DNA of 64,000 nt from Papio anubis (GCF_008728515.1 NC_044978.1:150538441-150602440), one strand, 5' to 3'. Shown: positions 22,053 to 33,850, counted from the stretch's first letter. The notes: generated by a model not told the origin, from the sequence alone. Translations and numbers: made by a program.

Positions 22053-22219
22053 AGTCTAATCTGAACACCCCACTGTCTACTGGCAGGGTTTCTGCCTAGT
22101 TGCACCCTCTTGCAAGGCAGCCTCAGCTATCCTACTACAATGCTTGCCAGCAGCCACCACTATATCTCTTTCTCTAGTAGACCCTGTCTCCACATTGGGT
22201 GCTTTTTTCAGATGAAACT

Positions 22220-22859
22220 TGTATTAGTCTGTTTTCACACTGTTGATAAAGGCATACTGGAACCTGGGTAATTTATAAAGGAAAACGGGTTTAATAGACT
22301 TACAGTTCCACGTTGCTGGGAAGCCTCACAATCATGGTGGAAGGCAATGAGGAGAAAGTCAAGACTTAAATGGATGGTATTAGGCAAAGAGAGAGATTGG
22401 GTAGGTAAACTCCCCCTTATTACACTGACAGATCTTGTGAGACATTTACTATAAGGAACCGCATGGGAAAGACCTACCTCCATGATTCAGTTACATCCCA
22501 CAGGGTCGCTCCCACAACATGTGGGGATTCAAGATGAGATTTGGGTGGGGACATGACCAAACCATATTATTTCACCCCTGGCCCCTCCCAAATCTCATGT
22601 CCTCACATTTCTGAACCAATCATGCCTTCCCAACAATCCCCCAGTCTTAACTAATTTTAGTATTAACTCAAAAGTCCACAGTCCAACATCTCATCTGAGA
22701 CAAGGCAAGTCCCTTCCACCTATGAGCCTGTAAAATCAAAAGCAAATTAGTTACACCCTAGATACAATGGGGGTACAGGCATTGGGTAAATACAGCCATG
22801 CCAAAAATATGTTGGAATTCAAAATAAGATGTGGGTGGGGATACAGCCAAACCATATCA
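22220..22859 (-). mobile_element. MST/THE1-type MaLR element, internally deleted
   Basis: A full LTR in reverse (22220-22569) is followed by about 230 bp of internal region ('aagtccacagtccaacatct', 'ggcaagtcccttccacctat', 'gggggtacaggcattgggta'). After that comes only the outer 45-50 bp of the second LTR ('gtgggtggggatacagcc'). Flanking 5-mers aaact (22215) and aacct (22860) look like the target duplication. The element lost most of one LTR and most of its internal part. No open frame survives. Confidence 0.85.
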
Positions 22860-23388
22860 AACCTCATCCAACCTGCATCTGGCCACAGCCTTCACCTGCC
22901 TGCAGCCTTTCTCCACCAACCCCCACCATGCATGTGTGTGTAAATCCCTGCCACCCTGCGAGTATGCCTGCAAACATCCACTACCCCATTGGTACACAAA
23001 CTGTTATGGACCCCCAGCCTGCCCACTGCAGTGCTTTTGCTGGCAGTCCCTGTCAGAGTGTTGTTGCTAGTATACTGACAATACCTTGGCCTCTCCAGTG
23101 CAGCAGGTGCTTGACCTCAAGGGACAAGAGAACAAAGCTGTGGACCTTGTCCCAGCACCCTAGGATAGAGCACATAACCCAGGACTGATGAGTTGAGCTT
23201 TGGCCCCTGAAAGCATCCAGAAAAAATGCCAACTGACTAAACTCAACTTATGCCACAATCAAACCCTCAAGGGTATCGAAGAAAATAAAAGCAAAAAGCT
23301 CCATCCAGAAGACAGAAAGTTCAAAGATAAAAGGAACATCAGACTACACAGGGGAGAAAAACTAGAAGTATCTAGCAATTCTCAAAGC

Positions 23389-23438
23389 CAGAGTGTCTTC
23401 TTACCTCAAAAGTCAGAGTGTCTTCTTACCTCAAAATA
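23389..23438 (+). repeat. 25-bp tandem duplication at the start of L1 ORF1
   Basis: 'cagagtgtcttcttacctca' plus aaa occurs at 23389-23411 and again, identical, at 23414-23436. The duplication lies just at the beginning of ORF1 and, not being a multiple of three, changes the frame. Confidence 0.95.
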
Positions 23439-24330
23439 ACTGTAATGGTTCCCCAGCAATAGATCCTAACCAGATGGAAGTGGCTGAAATGAAAGACATA
23501 GAATTCAGAATCTGGATGGCAAGGAAGTTCAATCAGATACAGGAGAAGGTTGAAACCCAATCCAAGGAAAGCAGTATATTGATCCAAAAGTTGAAAGACG
23601 TAATAGCCATTTAAAGAAAGTACCAAACTGAACTTCTAAAGATGAAAAATTTACTATAGGAATTTCATAATGCCATTGGAAGCATTGATAACAGAATTGA
23701 ACAAACAGAAGAATTTCAGAGCATGAAGATTGCTTCTTCAAATCATACAGAAAGACAAAAAAGGAGAAAAAAAAATTTAAATGGGCAAACCTCCAAGAAA
23801 TATGGGATTGTGTCAAGAGACTAAATCTACCACCCTTTAGAATTCCTGAAGATATAAGAGAGAAAGCAAGCAACTTGGAAAACGTATTTGAGGATATTGT
23901 TCACAAAGGTTTCCCTAATCTTGCTAGACAGATAGACATGCAAATTCAGGAAACTCAGAGAACCCCTGTGAAAAAATATATAAGAAGACCATCCTCAGGA
24001 CACATAGTTATCAGATTCTCCAAGGTCAACACAAAAGACAACATCCTAAAGGTAACTAGAGAGAAGGAACAGGTTATCTACAAAAGAAAGACCACCAGGA
24101 TAATAGCAGAACTTTCAGCAGAAACCTTACAAGCCAGAAGAGATTGGGGACCTATTTTTGGCATCCTTAATGAAAAGAAATTCCAATTAAGAATTTTATA
24201 TCCAGTCAGACTAATCTTCATAAGCAGAGGAAAAATAAAATCCTTTTCAGACAGGTAAACATTAAAAGAATTTGTTACCACCAGATGTGCCTAGAAAGAG
24301 ATCCTTAAGGCAGTACTAAATATGAAAACA
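23393..24330 (+). pseudogene. L1 ORF1 pseudogene
   Basis: Two open segments are left. 23393-23614 encodes the N-terminal part ('NQMEVAEMKDIEFRIWMARK', then a heptad-like glutamine/lysine-rich coiled-coil start). 23875-24258 encodes the RNA-binding half ('GHIVIRFSKV', 'LSAETLQARRDWGPIFGIL', 'FISRGKIKSFSD'). Between them are stops and frameshifts (for example the stop after 'KDVIAI'). ORF1p is the trimeric RNA-binding chaperone of L1. The remnant is not expected to function. Confidence 0.9.
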
Positions 24331-24363
24331 AAAGAACAATACCTGCTACCACAAAACACATTT

Positions 24364-24720
24364 AAATTTAGTGAATTTGCCAGGTGTGGTGGCTCACACC
24401 TGTAAACCCAGCACTTTGGGAGGCCAAGGTGGGTGGATCATGAGGTCAAGAGATGGAGACCATCCTGGCCAACATGTTGAAACCCTGTGTCTACTAAAAA
24501 TACAAAAAGCAAAAAAAAAAAAAAAAAAAAAAAAAATTAGCTGGGCATGGTGGCATTCACCTGTAGTCCTAGCTACTCAGGAGGCTGAGGCAGGAGAATT
24601 ACTTGAACTCAGGAGTGAAAGGTTGCAGTGAGCTGACATCATACCACTGAACTCCAGCCTGGAGACAGAGCGAGACTCCATCTCAAAATAAATAGACAAA
24701 TAAACAAATTAAGTGCATTT
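24364..24720 (+). mobile_element. Alu with expanded central A linker and target duplication
   Basis: Alu at 24379-24705. The A-rich linker between the arms has grown to about 26 A (24511-24536). Flanks 'aaatttagtgaattt' (24364-24378) and 'aaattaagtgcattt' (24706-24720) match at 13 of 15 positions. It inserted between ORF1 and ORF2 of the host L1. Confidence 0.93.
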
Positions 24721-24793
24721 ATGTACTTAACTATGTATTAAGCTATAAAGCAACTATGCAATCAAATATACATAACAAATAGCTAACAACACA

Positions 24794-27305
24794 ATGACAG
24801 GATCAAATACTCACATATCAATACTGACTTAGAATGTAAACGGACTTCACACCATACTTAAAAGGCACAGTGGCAAGATCTAATTGTTTGCTGTCTTCAA
24901 GAGACCCATCTTACATACAATGACAAGCATAGGCTTAAAGTAAAGGGATGGAGAAAGATCTGTGAAGCAGAAAGAAAACATAAAACAGCAGGTATTACTT
25001 TGCTTATTTCTGACCAATCACTGTAAATCAACAATAACTAAAAGTACAAAAAAGGGCATTACATAATGGTAAACAGTTCAATTCAGTAAGAAGACTTAAC
25101 TATCCTAATTATATAAGCACCCAACATAGAAGCACCCAGATTCACAAAACAACTTCTTCTTAGAGAACTGCAAAGAGAGTTAGGCAGCCACACAGTAATA
25201 GTGGAAGACCTCAATACCCCACTGAAAGTGTTTGACAGATCACAAAGACATGAAACCAACAAAGATAGGAGTTAATCCCAACAGTTTACAAAATGCATCA
25301 AATGAACATCTAGAGAATATTCCACCTAAGAACAACAGAATATACATTCTTCTCATCTTCACATAGCACATAAACGTATACTCAGCCATAAAGCAATCCT
25401 CAATAAATTTAAAAAAAACTAAATCATACCAACCAAATTCTTGGACCACAGCACAGTAAAAAAAGAAATCAATATTAAGAAAATTGCTCAAAATCACACA
25501 ATCACATGGAAATTAAACAACTTGCTACTGAAAGATATTTGGGTGAAAAATGAAATTAAGGCAGAAATAACAAATAAATTTGTAACAAATGAAAACAAAG
25601 ATATAATGTACCAGAATCTCTGGGACACTGCTACAGCAGTGTTAAGAGGAAAGTTTATAGCACTGCATCAAGAACTTAGATCTCACATTAGTAATCTAAC
25701 ATCACACCCACAGGAACTAGAAAAAGAAGAGTAAACCAACTGCAAAGCTAACAGGAGAAAAGAAATAGCCAAAATACCTAGGGATACAAATATCCAGAGA
25801 GGTGAAAGATCTCTACAATGAGAATTACAAAATGCTGCTCAAAGAAATCAGAGATCACACACACACACACACACACACAAATTCCATGCTCGTGGATAGG
25901 AAGGATTAATATTGTTGAATTGGCCATACTGCCAAAAGCAATTTACACATTCAATGCTATTTCTATAAAACTACCAGTATCATTTTTTCTCATATTTTTA
26001 GAAAAAAAAAACTATTCTAAAATTCATATGGAACCAAAAAAAAAGTGCTCAAATAGCCAAAGCAATCCTGTACAAAAATAACAAAGGTGGAGGTACCATA
26101 CTACCTGATTTTAAACTATACCACAAAGATACAGTAACCAAAATAGCATAATACTGGTACAAAACCAGATATGCAGTCCAATGTAACAGGATAGAGGACT
26201 CAGAAATAAAGCTGCACTCCTACAACCATCTAATCTTCAGCAAAGTCAACAATAACGAGCAATGGGGAAAGGGTTCCCTTATTCAGTAAAAGTGCTGGAA
26301 TAACTGGTGAACCTATGCAGGAGATTGAAACTGGAACACTTCCTTTTACTACATACAAAAGTCACCTGGAGATGAATTAAAGACTTACACATTAGTCCTA
26401 AAACAATAAAAACATAGAAGAAAATCTAGGAAATGCCATTCTGGATACAGGCCTTGGCAAAGATTTCAGATGAAGTCTCCAACAGCAATTGCAACAAAAA
26501 CAAAAATAGACAAGTGGAATCTGATTAAACTGAAGAGCTTCTGCACAGCAAAAGAAACTATCAACAGAGCAGACAACCTACACAATGGGAGAAAATATTC
26601 ACAAACTTTATATCTGACAAAGACCTAATATCCAGAATCTGTAATGATCTTCAGTAAATCAATAAGCAAAAACCAAACAACCCCATTAAAAAATGAGCAA
26701 AAGAAATGAACACACACTTATCAAAAGAAGAAATACACACATCCAACAAGCATATGAAAAAGTGTTTATTATCACTAATTATTAGAGAAATTCAAATAAA
26801 AACCACAATGAGATACCATTTGACACCCCTCAGAATGGCTACTATGAAAAAGTCAAAAAGTTACAGATGCTAGTGAGGTTTCAGAGAAAAGGAAAAGTTT
26901 GTATACTTTTAGTGGGAACGTAAATTAGTTCAGTCACTGTGGAAAGCAGTTTGGAGGTTTCTCAAATAATTAAATGGAACTACCATTTGGCCCAGCACTT
27001 CCATTGCTGGGTATGTACCCAAAGGAGTATAAATCATTCTATCGAAAAGATCCATGCACATGTAGGTTCATCACAGCAATATTCATAGTAACAAAGACGT
27101 GGAATCAACTTAGATGCCCATCAATAGTAGAGTGGATGAAGAAAATGTGGTGTATATATACACCATGGAATACTGTGCAGTCATAAAAAATACAAAATGT
27201 TGTCCTCTGCAGCAACATGATTGAGTGAGACACCATTATTCTAGGTGAATTAATGCTGGAAAGATAACCAAATACTGCGTGTTCTCGCTTATAAGTGGGA
27301 GCTAA
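24794..27305 (+). pseudogene. L1 ORF2 pseudogene lacking the RT core
   Basis: From the 'atgacaggatcaaatactca' start, the endonuclease-domain region runs to about 25770 with stops and frameshifts. The longest open piece, 25441-25734, has 'NHTITWKLNNLLLKD' and 'LWDTATAVLRGKFIALHQEL'-type residues. At about 25770 it jumps to sequence from well downstream ('aaaatacctagggatacaaa'), so the central reverse transcriptase motifs are gone. The C-terminal part resumes to a stop at 27303-27305, with 'LLGMYPKEYKSFYRKDPCTC' at 27004 onward. An (AC)n run at about 25857-25879 interrupts the downstream part. Confidence 0.88.
25856..25880 (+). repeat. (AC)n microsatellite inside L1 ORF2
   Basis: About 12 CA units in the deleted ORF2 remnant. 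Confidence 0.95.
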
Positions 27306-27341
27306 ACATTGAGTACACACTGACACAAAGATGGAAACAGT

Positions 27342-27705
27342 AGACACTGGAAATTTCCTTCCTTCCTTCCTTCCTTCCTTCCTTCCTTCCTTCCTTCCTT
27401 CCTTCCTTCCTTCCAGACGGAGTCTTGCTCTGTCACCCAGGCTAGAGTGCAGTGGTGCCATCTTGACTCATTGCAAGCTCCGCCTCACAGGTTCACACCA
27501 TTCTCCTGCCTCAGCCTCCCGAGTAGCTGAGACTACAGGCGCCCGCCACCAAACCTGGCTAATTTTTTGTATTTTTAGTAGAGGCGGTGTTTCACCGTGT
27601 TAACCAAAATGGTCTCGATCTCCTGACCTCGTGATCTGCCTGCCTTGGCCTCTCAAAGTGCTAGGATTACAGACATGAGCCACCGTGCCCGGCAAACACT
27701 GGAGA
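27342..27705 (-). mobile_element. AluY-like element with (GGAA)n tail
   Basis: Reverse Alu whose A-tail has turned into a (TTCC)15 run (27354-27414 on +), directly followed by 'agacggagtcttgctctgtc'. Flanks 'agacactggaaa' (27342-27353) and 'aaacactggaga' (27694-27705) look like the target duplication (10 of 12). The microsatellite lies inside the duplication, so it was born from this Alu tail. The host is the 3' UTR of the older L1. Confidence 0.93.
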
Positions 27706-28045
27706 CGTCTTAAAGAGGAGGGTGGGAATTGGGTGAGAGTCAAAAAACTACCTATTGGGTATTCTGCTCACTGCTTATGTGATGAAATCATTTGGAAACC
27801 AAACCCCAGCTACATGCAATTTACAAATCTGCACATGTACCCCTTTAACATAAAATAAAAATTGAGAATGCACACACACGCACCCACACATTTGTTTATA
27901 TAAACTCACTTCCTGCTTGCATGGTTCCTGATGGGAAATCCAAAGTGACTCTTATCCTCATTGCTCTAGAGGTAAGAGTTCAGCCTACGCTCCAGCTTCT
28001 GTCATAATTTTTCCTTTGGTTGTCTTGAATATGATATTCCTAGAT

Positions 28046-28057
28046 GAAATTGTATTG

Positions 28058-28096
<39 letters not shown>

Positions 28097-28391
28097 TTGA
28101 GATGGAGTCTCGCTCTGTCACCCAGGCTGGAGTGCAGTGGCGCGATCTCGGCTCACTGCAAGCTCTGCCTCCCGAGTTCATGCCGTTCTCCTGCTTCAAC
28201 CTCCCGAGTAGCTGGGACTACAGGCATCTGCCACTACGCCTGGCTAATCTTTTTGTGTTTTTAGTAGAGATGAGGTTTCATCCTGTTAGTCGGGATTGTC
28301 TCGATCTCCTGACCTCATGATCTGCCCATCTCGGCCTTTCAAAGTGCTGGGATTACAGGCCTGAGCCACCGCACCTGGCCGAAATTGTGTT
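28046..28391 (-). mobile_element. AluY-like element with (TTTA)n tail and target duplication
   Basis: Alu at 28057-28380 with a tail of TTTA/TTAT units (to 28097). Flanks 'gaaattgtatt' (28046-28056) and 'gaaattgtgtt' (28381-28391) differ at one base. Confidence 0.95.
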
Positions 28392-29990
28392 TTATTTGCA
28401 TTTGTTATGCTTGGTGTTCTCTGGGCTATTCAATCTTATTTTGTGTATTTCAATAATTTTGAAAAGTTCTTGGCCAATTATTGTCTTAAACATTTTTCCT
28501 TCTGCTCTGTTCTCTATTTTTCTGCTTCCACTTTTCCAGTTATGAAAAGATCTTTTAATAATGTCTCAGAGTTCTTGGATGCTTTTGCTGTTTTTGTCTT
28601 TCTTTTTTTCTTTTTGCAATTCAGTGTGGTAAGTTTCTATTAACATCTCTTTGAGATTTTTTTTTTCCTGATCGGTTTTGATTATATTAAGACCATCAAA
28701 GATACTTTTTTATAACAATGTTTTTATATCTAGCACTTATTTTTGCATCTTAGATTTTCTGTTTCTGTGATTTCATTACACATCTGCTCTTGTATGTGGT
28801 CTATTTTTTTCCATTATATCCCTTAACACATGAACATTAGACAATGTAAATTTCTTGTCTGATAATTCCAACATTTGCTTCATATCTGAATCTGGTTCTG
28901 ATACTTTCTTTGTTTCTTCATATTATGTTTTTACCCACCTTTTGGCATGAGTCATGCTTTTTGTTGTTGTCATTGTTGTTTTTTTAACTGAAAGACAGAC
29001 ATGTTATCTGGCAAAAGGAACTGAGATAAATAGGCTTAAACTTGAGAATTTACGTTAAGGTGGTAAGAAGTTGGGTTGTGTTTGGTGTTTGCTGTAACAA
29101 TAGGTGCTAGAGGCTTTGAATTCCTCTTGTTTTCAGGTGTCCTCTTGACTTTGGCCTTCCCTATGTACTTCTTCTCAGTCAGAACCTGTGTCATGTAGAT
29201 CTTTTAGCTTTAATCCACTGTTGTTATACTAGAGTTATGTTAGTGTGGTAGTACATTGTGCAAACAGGGGATTATTCTATAATCTCCACTCTCCAATCAT
29301 TGAGACTTTAAAAAGGTTAAAGGGAGCTAGAGTGAAAGGAATAACCTCACATGGTCTGGGAGAGGGTTATGGTAAGATTTTTCCTTCTGAATACTAAGCT
29401 TTTGTTATGGAGAAGGCTCTGGGTACATTTCTCAATAAATACCCTTCTTCTCCTTTAGTCAGATCTTGGAAGTGGTCTTTTTAGAATCTTCACTGTGAGT
29501 ACCTGGTTACATTTCTGAACTTTCCTACAAAAGTTTTGAGATCTACCTATTTTCACTCTGGTTTTAGTTTTTAAATCTCATGCTAGTCTACATGCAGCCT
29601 CTAGCAATTTTTTAAAATTACCATTTATCTTTAGCATCATTTTATGGCTCCAGTGGTTTTTATTCCAGGTAATCAGGTCTCTGCTGTGATTTTCTGGATT
29701 CATTTTTGGTTACATTTCTGAACCTTACTACGAAAGTTTTGGGATCTACCTATTTTTACTCTGGTTTTAGTTTTTAAGTCTCATGCTAGTCTACATGCAG
29801 CGTCTAGCAATTTTTCAAAATAAGCATTTATCTTTAACATCATTTTATGGCTCCAGTGGCTTTTGTTCCAGGTAATCAGGTCTTTGCTGTCATTTTCTTG
29901 ATTCATCTGTCTTTCAAATTTTTATGATGATTGTTTGCCCTGCAAACTCAGCTCTTTTATAAATCCAAATAAAGTGATAATTTTCAGTTT
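28385..29990 (-). mobile_element. Old L1 3' UTR, antisense
   Basis: Antisense old-L1 blocks include 'cttgtctgataattccaaca', 'catatctgaatctggttctg', 'cattttatggctccagtgg'-type text and 'gaaagacagacatgttatct'. The same order returns at 62,640-63,900, so both belong to one L1 family. It contains the 203-bp tandem duplication at 29504-29906. No coding frame. Confidence 0.75.
29504..29906. repeat. 203-bp tandem duplication inside old L1
   Basis: Unit 1 at 29504-29706, unit 2 at 29707-29906. Both start 'tggttacatttctgaac' and share 'agtctacatgcagc', 'cattttatggctccagtgg' and 'ccaggtaatcaggtct'. By eye about 16 differences in roughly 200 positions (about 92% identity), so the event is fairly old. 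Confidence 0.95.
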
Positions 29991-29994
29991 ATCT

Positions 29995-30400
29995 AGACTT
30001 TTATTATTGTAAGCTTCTGAACAAAAATTACTGAGGTCTTTACATACTAGAGCTGAAAATAGAAGTCTTTATGCATATTTTAACATTTTTATTCAATTAA
30101 ATTTGATGTTGATCTTCATTTCACTAATATGGGGAAATTTTAGTTATAACCTTCATGGTGATATTTATTACTTAGAATAAGATAAAATAATCCCATATCT
30201 TACACAGTGTCAAAACATTGAGGTCTCTTAGGTACTGGTTTTTATACCCACAGCGTTTCTTGTCAAGGAGCCTATTACCCTGCACTGCCTAATGCATTTG
30301 GATGACTGCTACCCTGCTGCTTTTGTTCAACTTGGGGCACAAAAATCTTGGGAAGGTTGGTAGTCCATGTACCTCAGGATTAAATTATTTCTTTTAGGTG
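29995..30400. other. Unique sequence
   Basis: No repeat or gene recognised before the MaLR element. Confidence 0.4.
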
Positions 30401-30405
30401 GTATT

Positions 30406-30760
30406 TGATATGCTTTGGCTGTGGGTTCCCACCCAAATTTCACCTCAAATTGTAATCCCCATAATCTCCCCATGTCAAGGGTGGGACGAGGTGAAGGTAA
30501 TTGGATCATGGCAGGGAATGGGGTTCTCCCATACTGTTCGCATGATAGTGAGTGAGTTCTCATGATGGTTACATAAACATCTGGCATTTGCCCTGCTTGC
30601 ACTCACTCTGTCCTGCTGCCCTTCTCCTTTGCCTTCCAACATGATTTTAAGTTTCCTGGGACCTCCATAGGAACATGGGAATGTGAGTCATTTAAACATC
30701 TTTTAAAAATTACCTAGCCTTGGGTATTTCTTCATAGCAGTGTGAAAACAGACTAATACA
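30406..30760 (+). repeat. 5' LTR of the MaLR element
   Basis: 355 bp. It holds the usual MST/THE1 blocks ('gatagtgagtgagttctcat', 'tttcctgggacctcc', 'ttcatagcagtgtgaaaaca'). It differs noticeably from the 3' LTR, including missing bases around 30560-30640, which suggests great age. Confidence 0.93.
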
Positions 30761-32279
30761 GTAAATTGGTATCAGGAGTGGGGTATTGCTGTAAGATACC
30801 TGAGAATGTAGAAGTGACTTTGGAACAGGGTAACAGGCAGAGGTTGGAACAGTTTGGGGGACTCAGAAGAAGACAGGAAGATGTGGGAAAGTTTGGAACT
30901 TCCTAGAGACTTGTTGAATGGCTTTGACCAAAATGCTGATAGTGCTACAATGAAATCCAGGCCTAGTGGTCTCAGATGGAAATGAGAAACTTGTTGGGAA
31001 CTGGAGTAAAGTTCACTCTTGCTATGCTTTAGCAAAGAGACTGGTGGTTTTGCCTCTGCCCTAGAGATCTGTGGAACTTTGAATTGGAGAGAGATAATTT
31101 AGCATATCTGGAGGAAGACATTTCTAAGCAGCAAAGCATTCAAGAGGTGACAGAGCATAAAAGTTTGGAAAATTTGCAGCCTGATGATGAATAGGAAAGA
31201 AAACCTCATTTTTCTGGGGAGAAATTCAAACTGGCTGCATAAATTTGCATCAGTAACCAGGAGCCAAATGCTAATCACCAAGACAATGGGGAAAATGTCT
31301 CCAGGGCATGTCAGAGACCTTGGCAGCAGTGCCTCCCATCACAGGCCTGGAGACCTAGGAGGAAAACATGGTTTTGTGGCCTGGGACCAGGGCACTCGTG
31401 CTCTATGTAGCCTCAGGACATAGTGCTCTATATCCCTGCTGCTTCAGCTCCAGCCATGGCTAAGATGAGCCAAGGTACAGCTCAGCCCATTGTTTCAGAG
31501 GGTGAAAGCCCCAAGCCTTGGCAAGTTCCACATGATGTTGAGCCTGTGGGTGCTCTAACCTCTGCCTACATTTCACAGGATGTATCAAAATGCCTGAATA
31601 TCCAGGCAGAAGTTTGCTGCGGGGGTGGAGCCCTCATGGAGAACCTCTTCTAGGGCAGCACAGAAGGAAAATGTGGGGTTGGAACCCCCAGAGAGAGTCC
31701 CCACTGGGGTATGGCTAGTGGAGCTGTGAAAAGAGGGCTTCTGTCCCCCAAACCCCAGAATGGTAGATACACTGGCAGCTTGTACTGTGTGCCTGAATAA
31801 GCTGCAGATACTCAATGCCAGAGTGTGAAAAAAGATTGAAGGGAGACTGTACCCTGCAAAACCACAGGAATGGAGCTTCCCAAGGCCATGGGAGCCCACT
31901 TATTGCATCAGCATAGCTTGGATGTGAGACATGAAGTCAAAGGAGGAGATCATTTTGGAACTTTATTGTTTAATGACTTCCCTATTGGATTTTGGACTTG
32001 CATGTGTCCTGTACCCCTTTGATTTGGCCAATTTCTCCCACTTGTAATGGCTGCATTTACCTAATGCTTGTACACCCATTGTGTCTGGCTAGTAAGTAAC
32101 TTGCTTTTGATTTTATAGGCTCAGAGGCAGAAGGGACTTGCCTTGTCTCAGATGAGACTTTGGACTATGGACTTTTAAGTTAATGCTGAAATGACTTAAG
32201 ACTTTGGGGACTGTTGGGAAGGCATAATTCATATTGAAATGTGAGAAGACGTAAGATTTCGGAGGGGTCAAGGGCACAC

Positions 32280-32652
32280 TGATATTGTTTGGCCCTGTGT
32301 CCTAACCCAAATCTCACCTCAAATTGTAAACTCCAGAATTCCCATAAGTCAAGGACAGGTGGAGTAATCAGATCATGGGCAGTTTTCCCCATGCTGCTCT
32401 CATGATAGTGATTGAGTTACCATGAGATCTAATGGTTATATAAGAGTCTAGCGTTTCCCCTGCATGCACTCACTCCATCCTGCCACCCTGTGAAGAAAGT
32501 GCCTGCTTCTCCTTTGCCTTCTAAGGCAAAGATTACAAGTTTCCTGAGGCCTCTCCAGCAACGTGGAACTGTGAGTCAATTAAACCTCATTCCTTCATAA
32601 ATTACCCAGTCTTTAATATTTCTTCATAGCAGTGTGAGAACAGACTAATATC
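32280..32652 (+). repeat. 3' LTR of the MaLR element
   Basis: 373 bp with the same block order ('aaatctcacctcaaattgta', 'catgatagtgattgagttac', 'gaactgtgagtcaattaaac', 'aattacccagtcttt'). Confidence 0.93.
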
Positions 32653-32659
32653 CTATTTA

Positions 32660-33850
32660 TTCTAGATTTTGTGGGAGTGTAGCAAATAGGGTCTAGGACA
32701 CACATAATCATTGATTACAGAATATGTAAACCTCCATCTCGCTGTCTCATCTGTGAGTATCTCAGTCCTGCTGCTTATTCTAGCCATTCTTTTCTCTTGT
32801 CTGTCCTCCCTCTTTTCTCATAGCAAACACTCTTCATTATAGTTTCAATATATTAAATGTTTAAATATTTATTCAATATATTACATATTAAGAAAATGAA
32901 AGAGACCAAGAGAAGTCATTAAGAAAACCTAACTTTCCCCTGGATTATATCTTTACGTTCAACAGATTTGATATTTTCTCAATGTAATATGCACCACAGG
33001 TTCACTAGCTTTGTGTATCTGTGTGTGAACACATATGTGAAAATACATATGTATACAAGGTGGAAGAAAAACGTGGGAATAATGTTGGGAAGTACATACA
33101 TTTAACAGTAGTCACTGCTTTTTGTTTGCCTGTTTGTTTATTCCATTACACTAACATCTTTAACCTAGATTTTAAAAAAGGGGATCTACAGAATATTCTT
33201 TACTCTTATATTTCAACACACTTAGACTTCTAATGACTACAAGCCCTGATATATTGTGAGATTCAAAGTCTAATTGAATATGATGTAAAGAATAAAATGT
33301 CTAAATTTCAGTGTTTTCCCCTCATTATTTCCCACACAAAATCCTAAAATAAAACTTCTACAATTGTTTAAAGAATAAATACACATTTAAATTTTTGTCT
33401 TACTGCTCTAGTATTGAAAATAGCCATAGACATTACAAAATGTATACTCAAGAATAAAGTACAAGATCCACGGTAAACCAAAGAAATTTGTTTGGAACTT
33501 ATGAAGCATATAAATACTGTACTTATGGAATATAGATAAATTAGCTGAAAATAATAATTGGGTAAGGGGAGTACTCATTTAAAATACCCAATAAATTGCA
33601 GCACAATGGGAACAAAGTGCTGATGCTGGGAACTGAACTCCAGCCTTCTGTTTCCATAAGCATTTCTGTTTTCACAATGGATCTCTGTTTACAAATAACT
33701 CCCATGGCAATTTTAGTTAATATATGCATAGTGTAGGGTTGAAAAAGAACATGTTTGTGTCTGTGTATATGTACAAACATACAATTTAATAGCAAATATT
33801 TATTTGTCTATGATAACCTGCTTGAAGTGTTTTCTAGTACGTAACATATA
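32660..33850. other. Unique AT-rich sequence
   Basis: Frames at 33021-33233 (plus) and 33541-33795 (minus) have no recognised product. No repeat family seen. Confidence 0.4.

Larger units (their letters stand above)
22860..27866 (+). mobile_element. Older primate L1, 5' UTR to 3' UTR, deleted and Alu-split
   Basis: The order is a GC-richer 5' UTR part (22860-23380), an ORF1 remnant, an ORF2 remnant and a 3' UTR ending near 'cacatgtacccctttaacat' and 'aaaataaaaattgag' (27866). Alus interrupt at 24379-24705 and 27354-27693. A large deletion in ORF2 joins at about 25770. The 3' end type points to an L1PB/L1MA or early L1PA age. It cannot move. Confidence 0.9.
30406..32652 (+). mobile_element. 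Complete MST/THE1-type MaLR retrotransposon
   Basis: 5' LTR 30406-30760 ('tgatatgctttggctgtggg' to 'cagactaataca'), internal region 30761-32279, 3' LTR 32280-32652 ('tgatattgtttggccctgtg' to 'cagactaatatc'). Flanking 5-mers gtatt (30401) and ctatt (32653) agree at four of five bases. The internal part, about 1.5 kb, starts with a 'ttggtatcaggagtgggg' primer-site-like block and ends with a 'ttggactatggac'-type block. Such MaLR elements are non-autonomous relatives of ERVL. No long open frame and no pol are present. Confidence 0.95.

Noticed and set aside
22829..23188. 119-codon open frame with Cys/Pro/His-rich sequence
   Set aside because: It starts in a MaLR remnant and runs through the L1 5' UTR. 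No domain and no conserved start, so it is chance openness in GC-richer repeat DNA.
31423..31899. Open frames inside the MaLR internal region
   Set aside because: Both strands show short frames. MaLR internal regions are non-autonomous and I see no retroviral domain.
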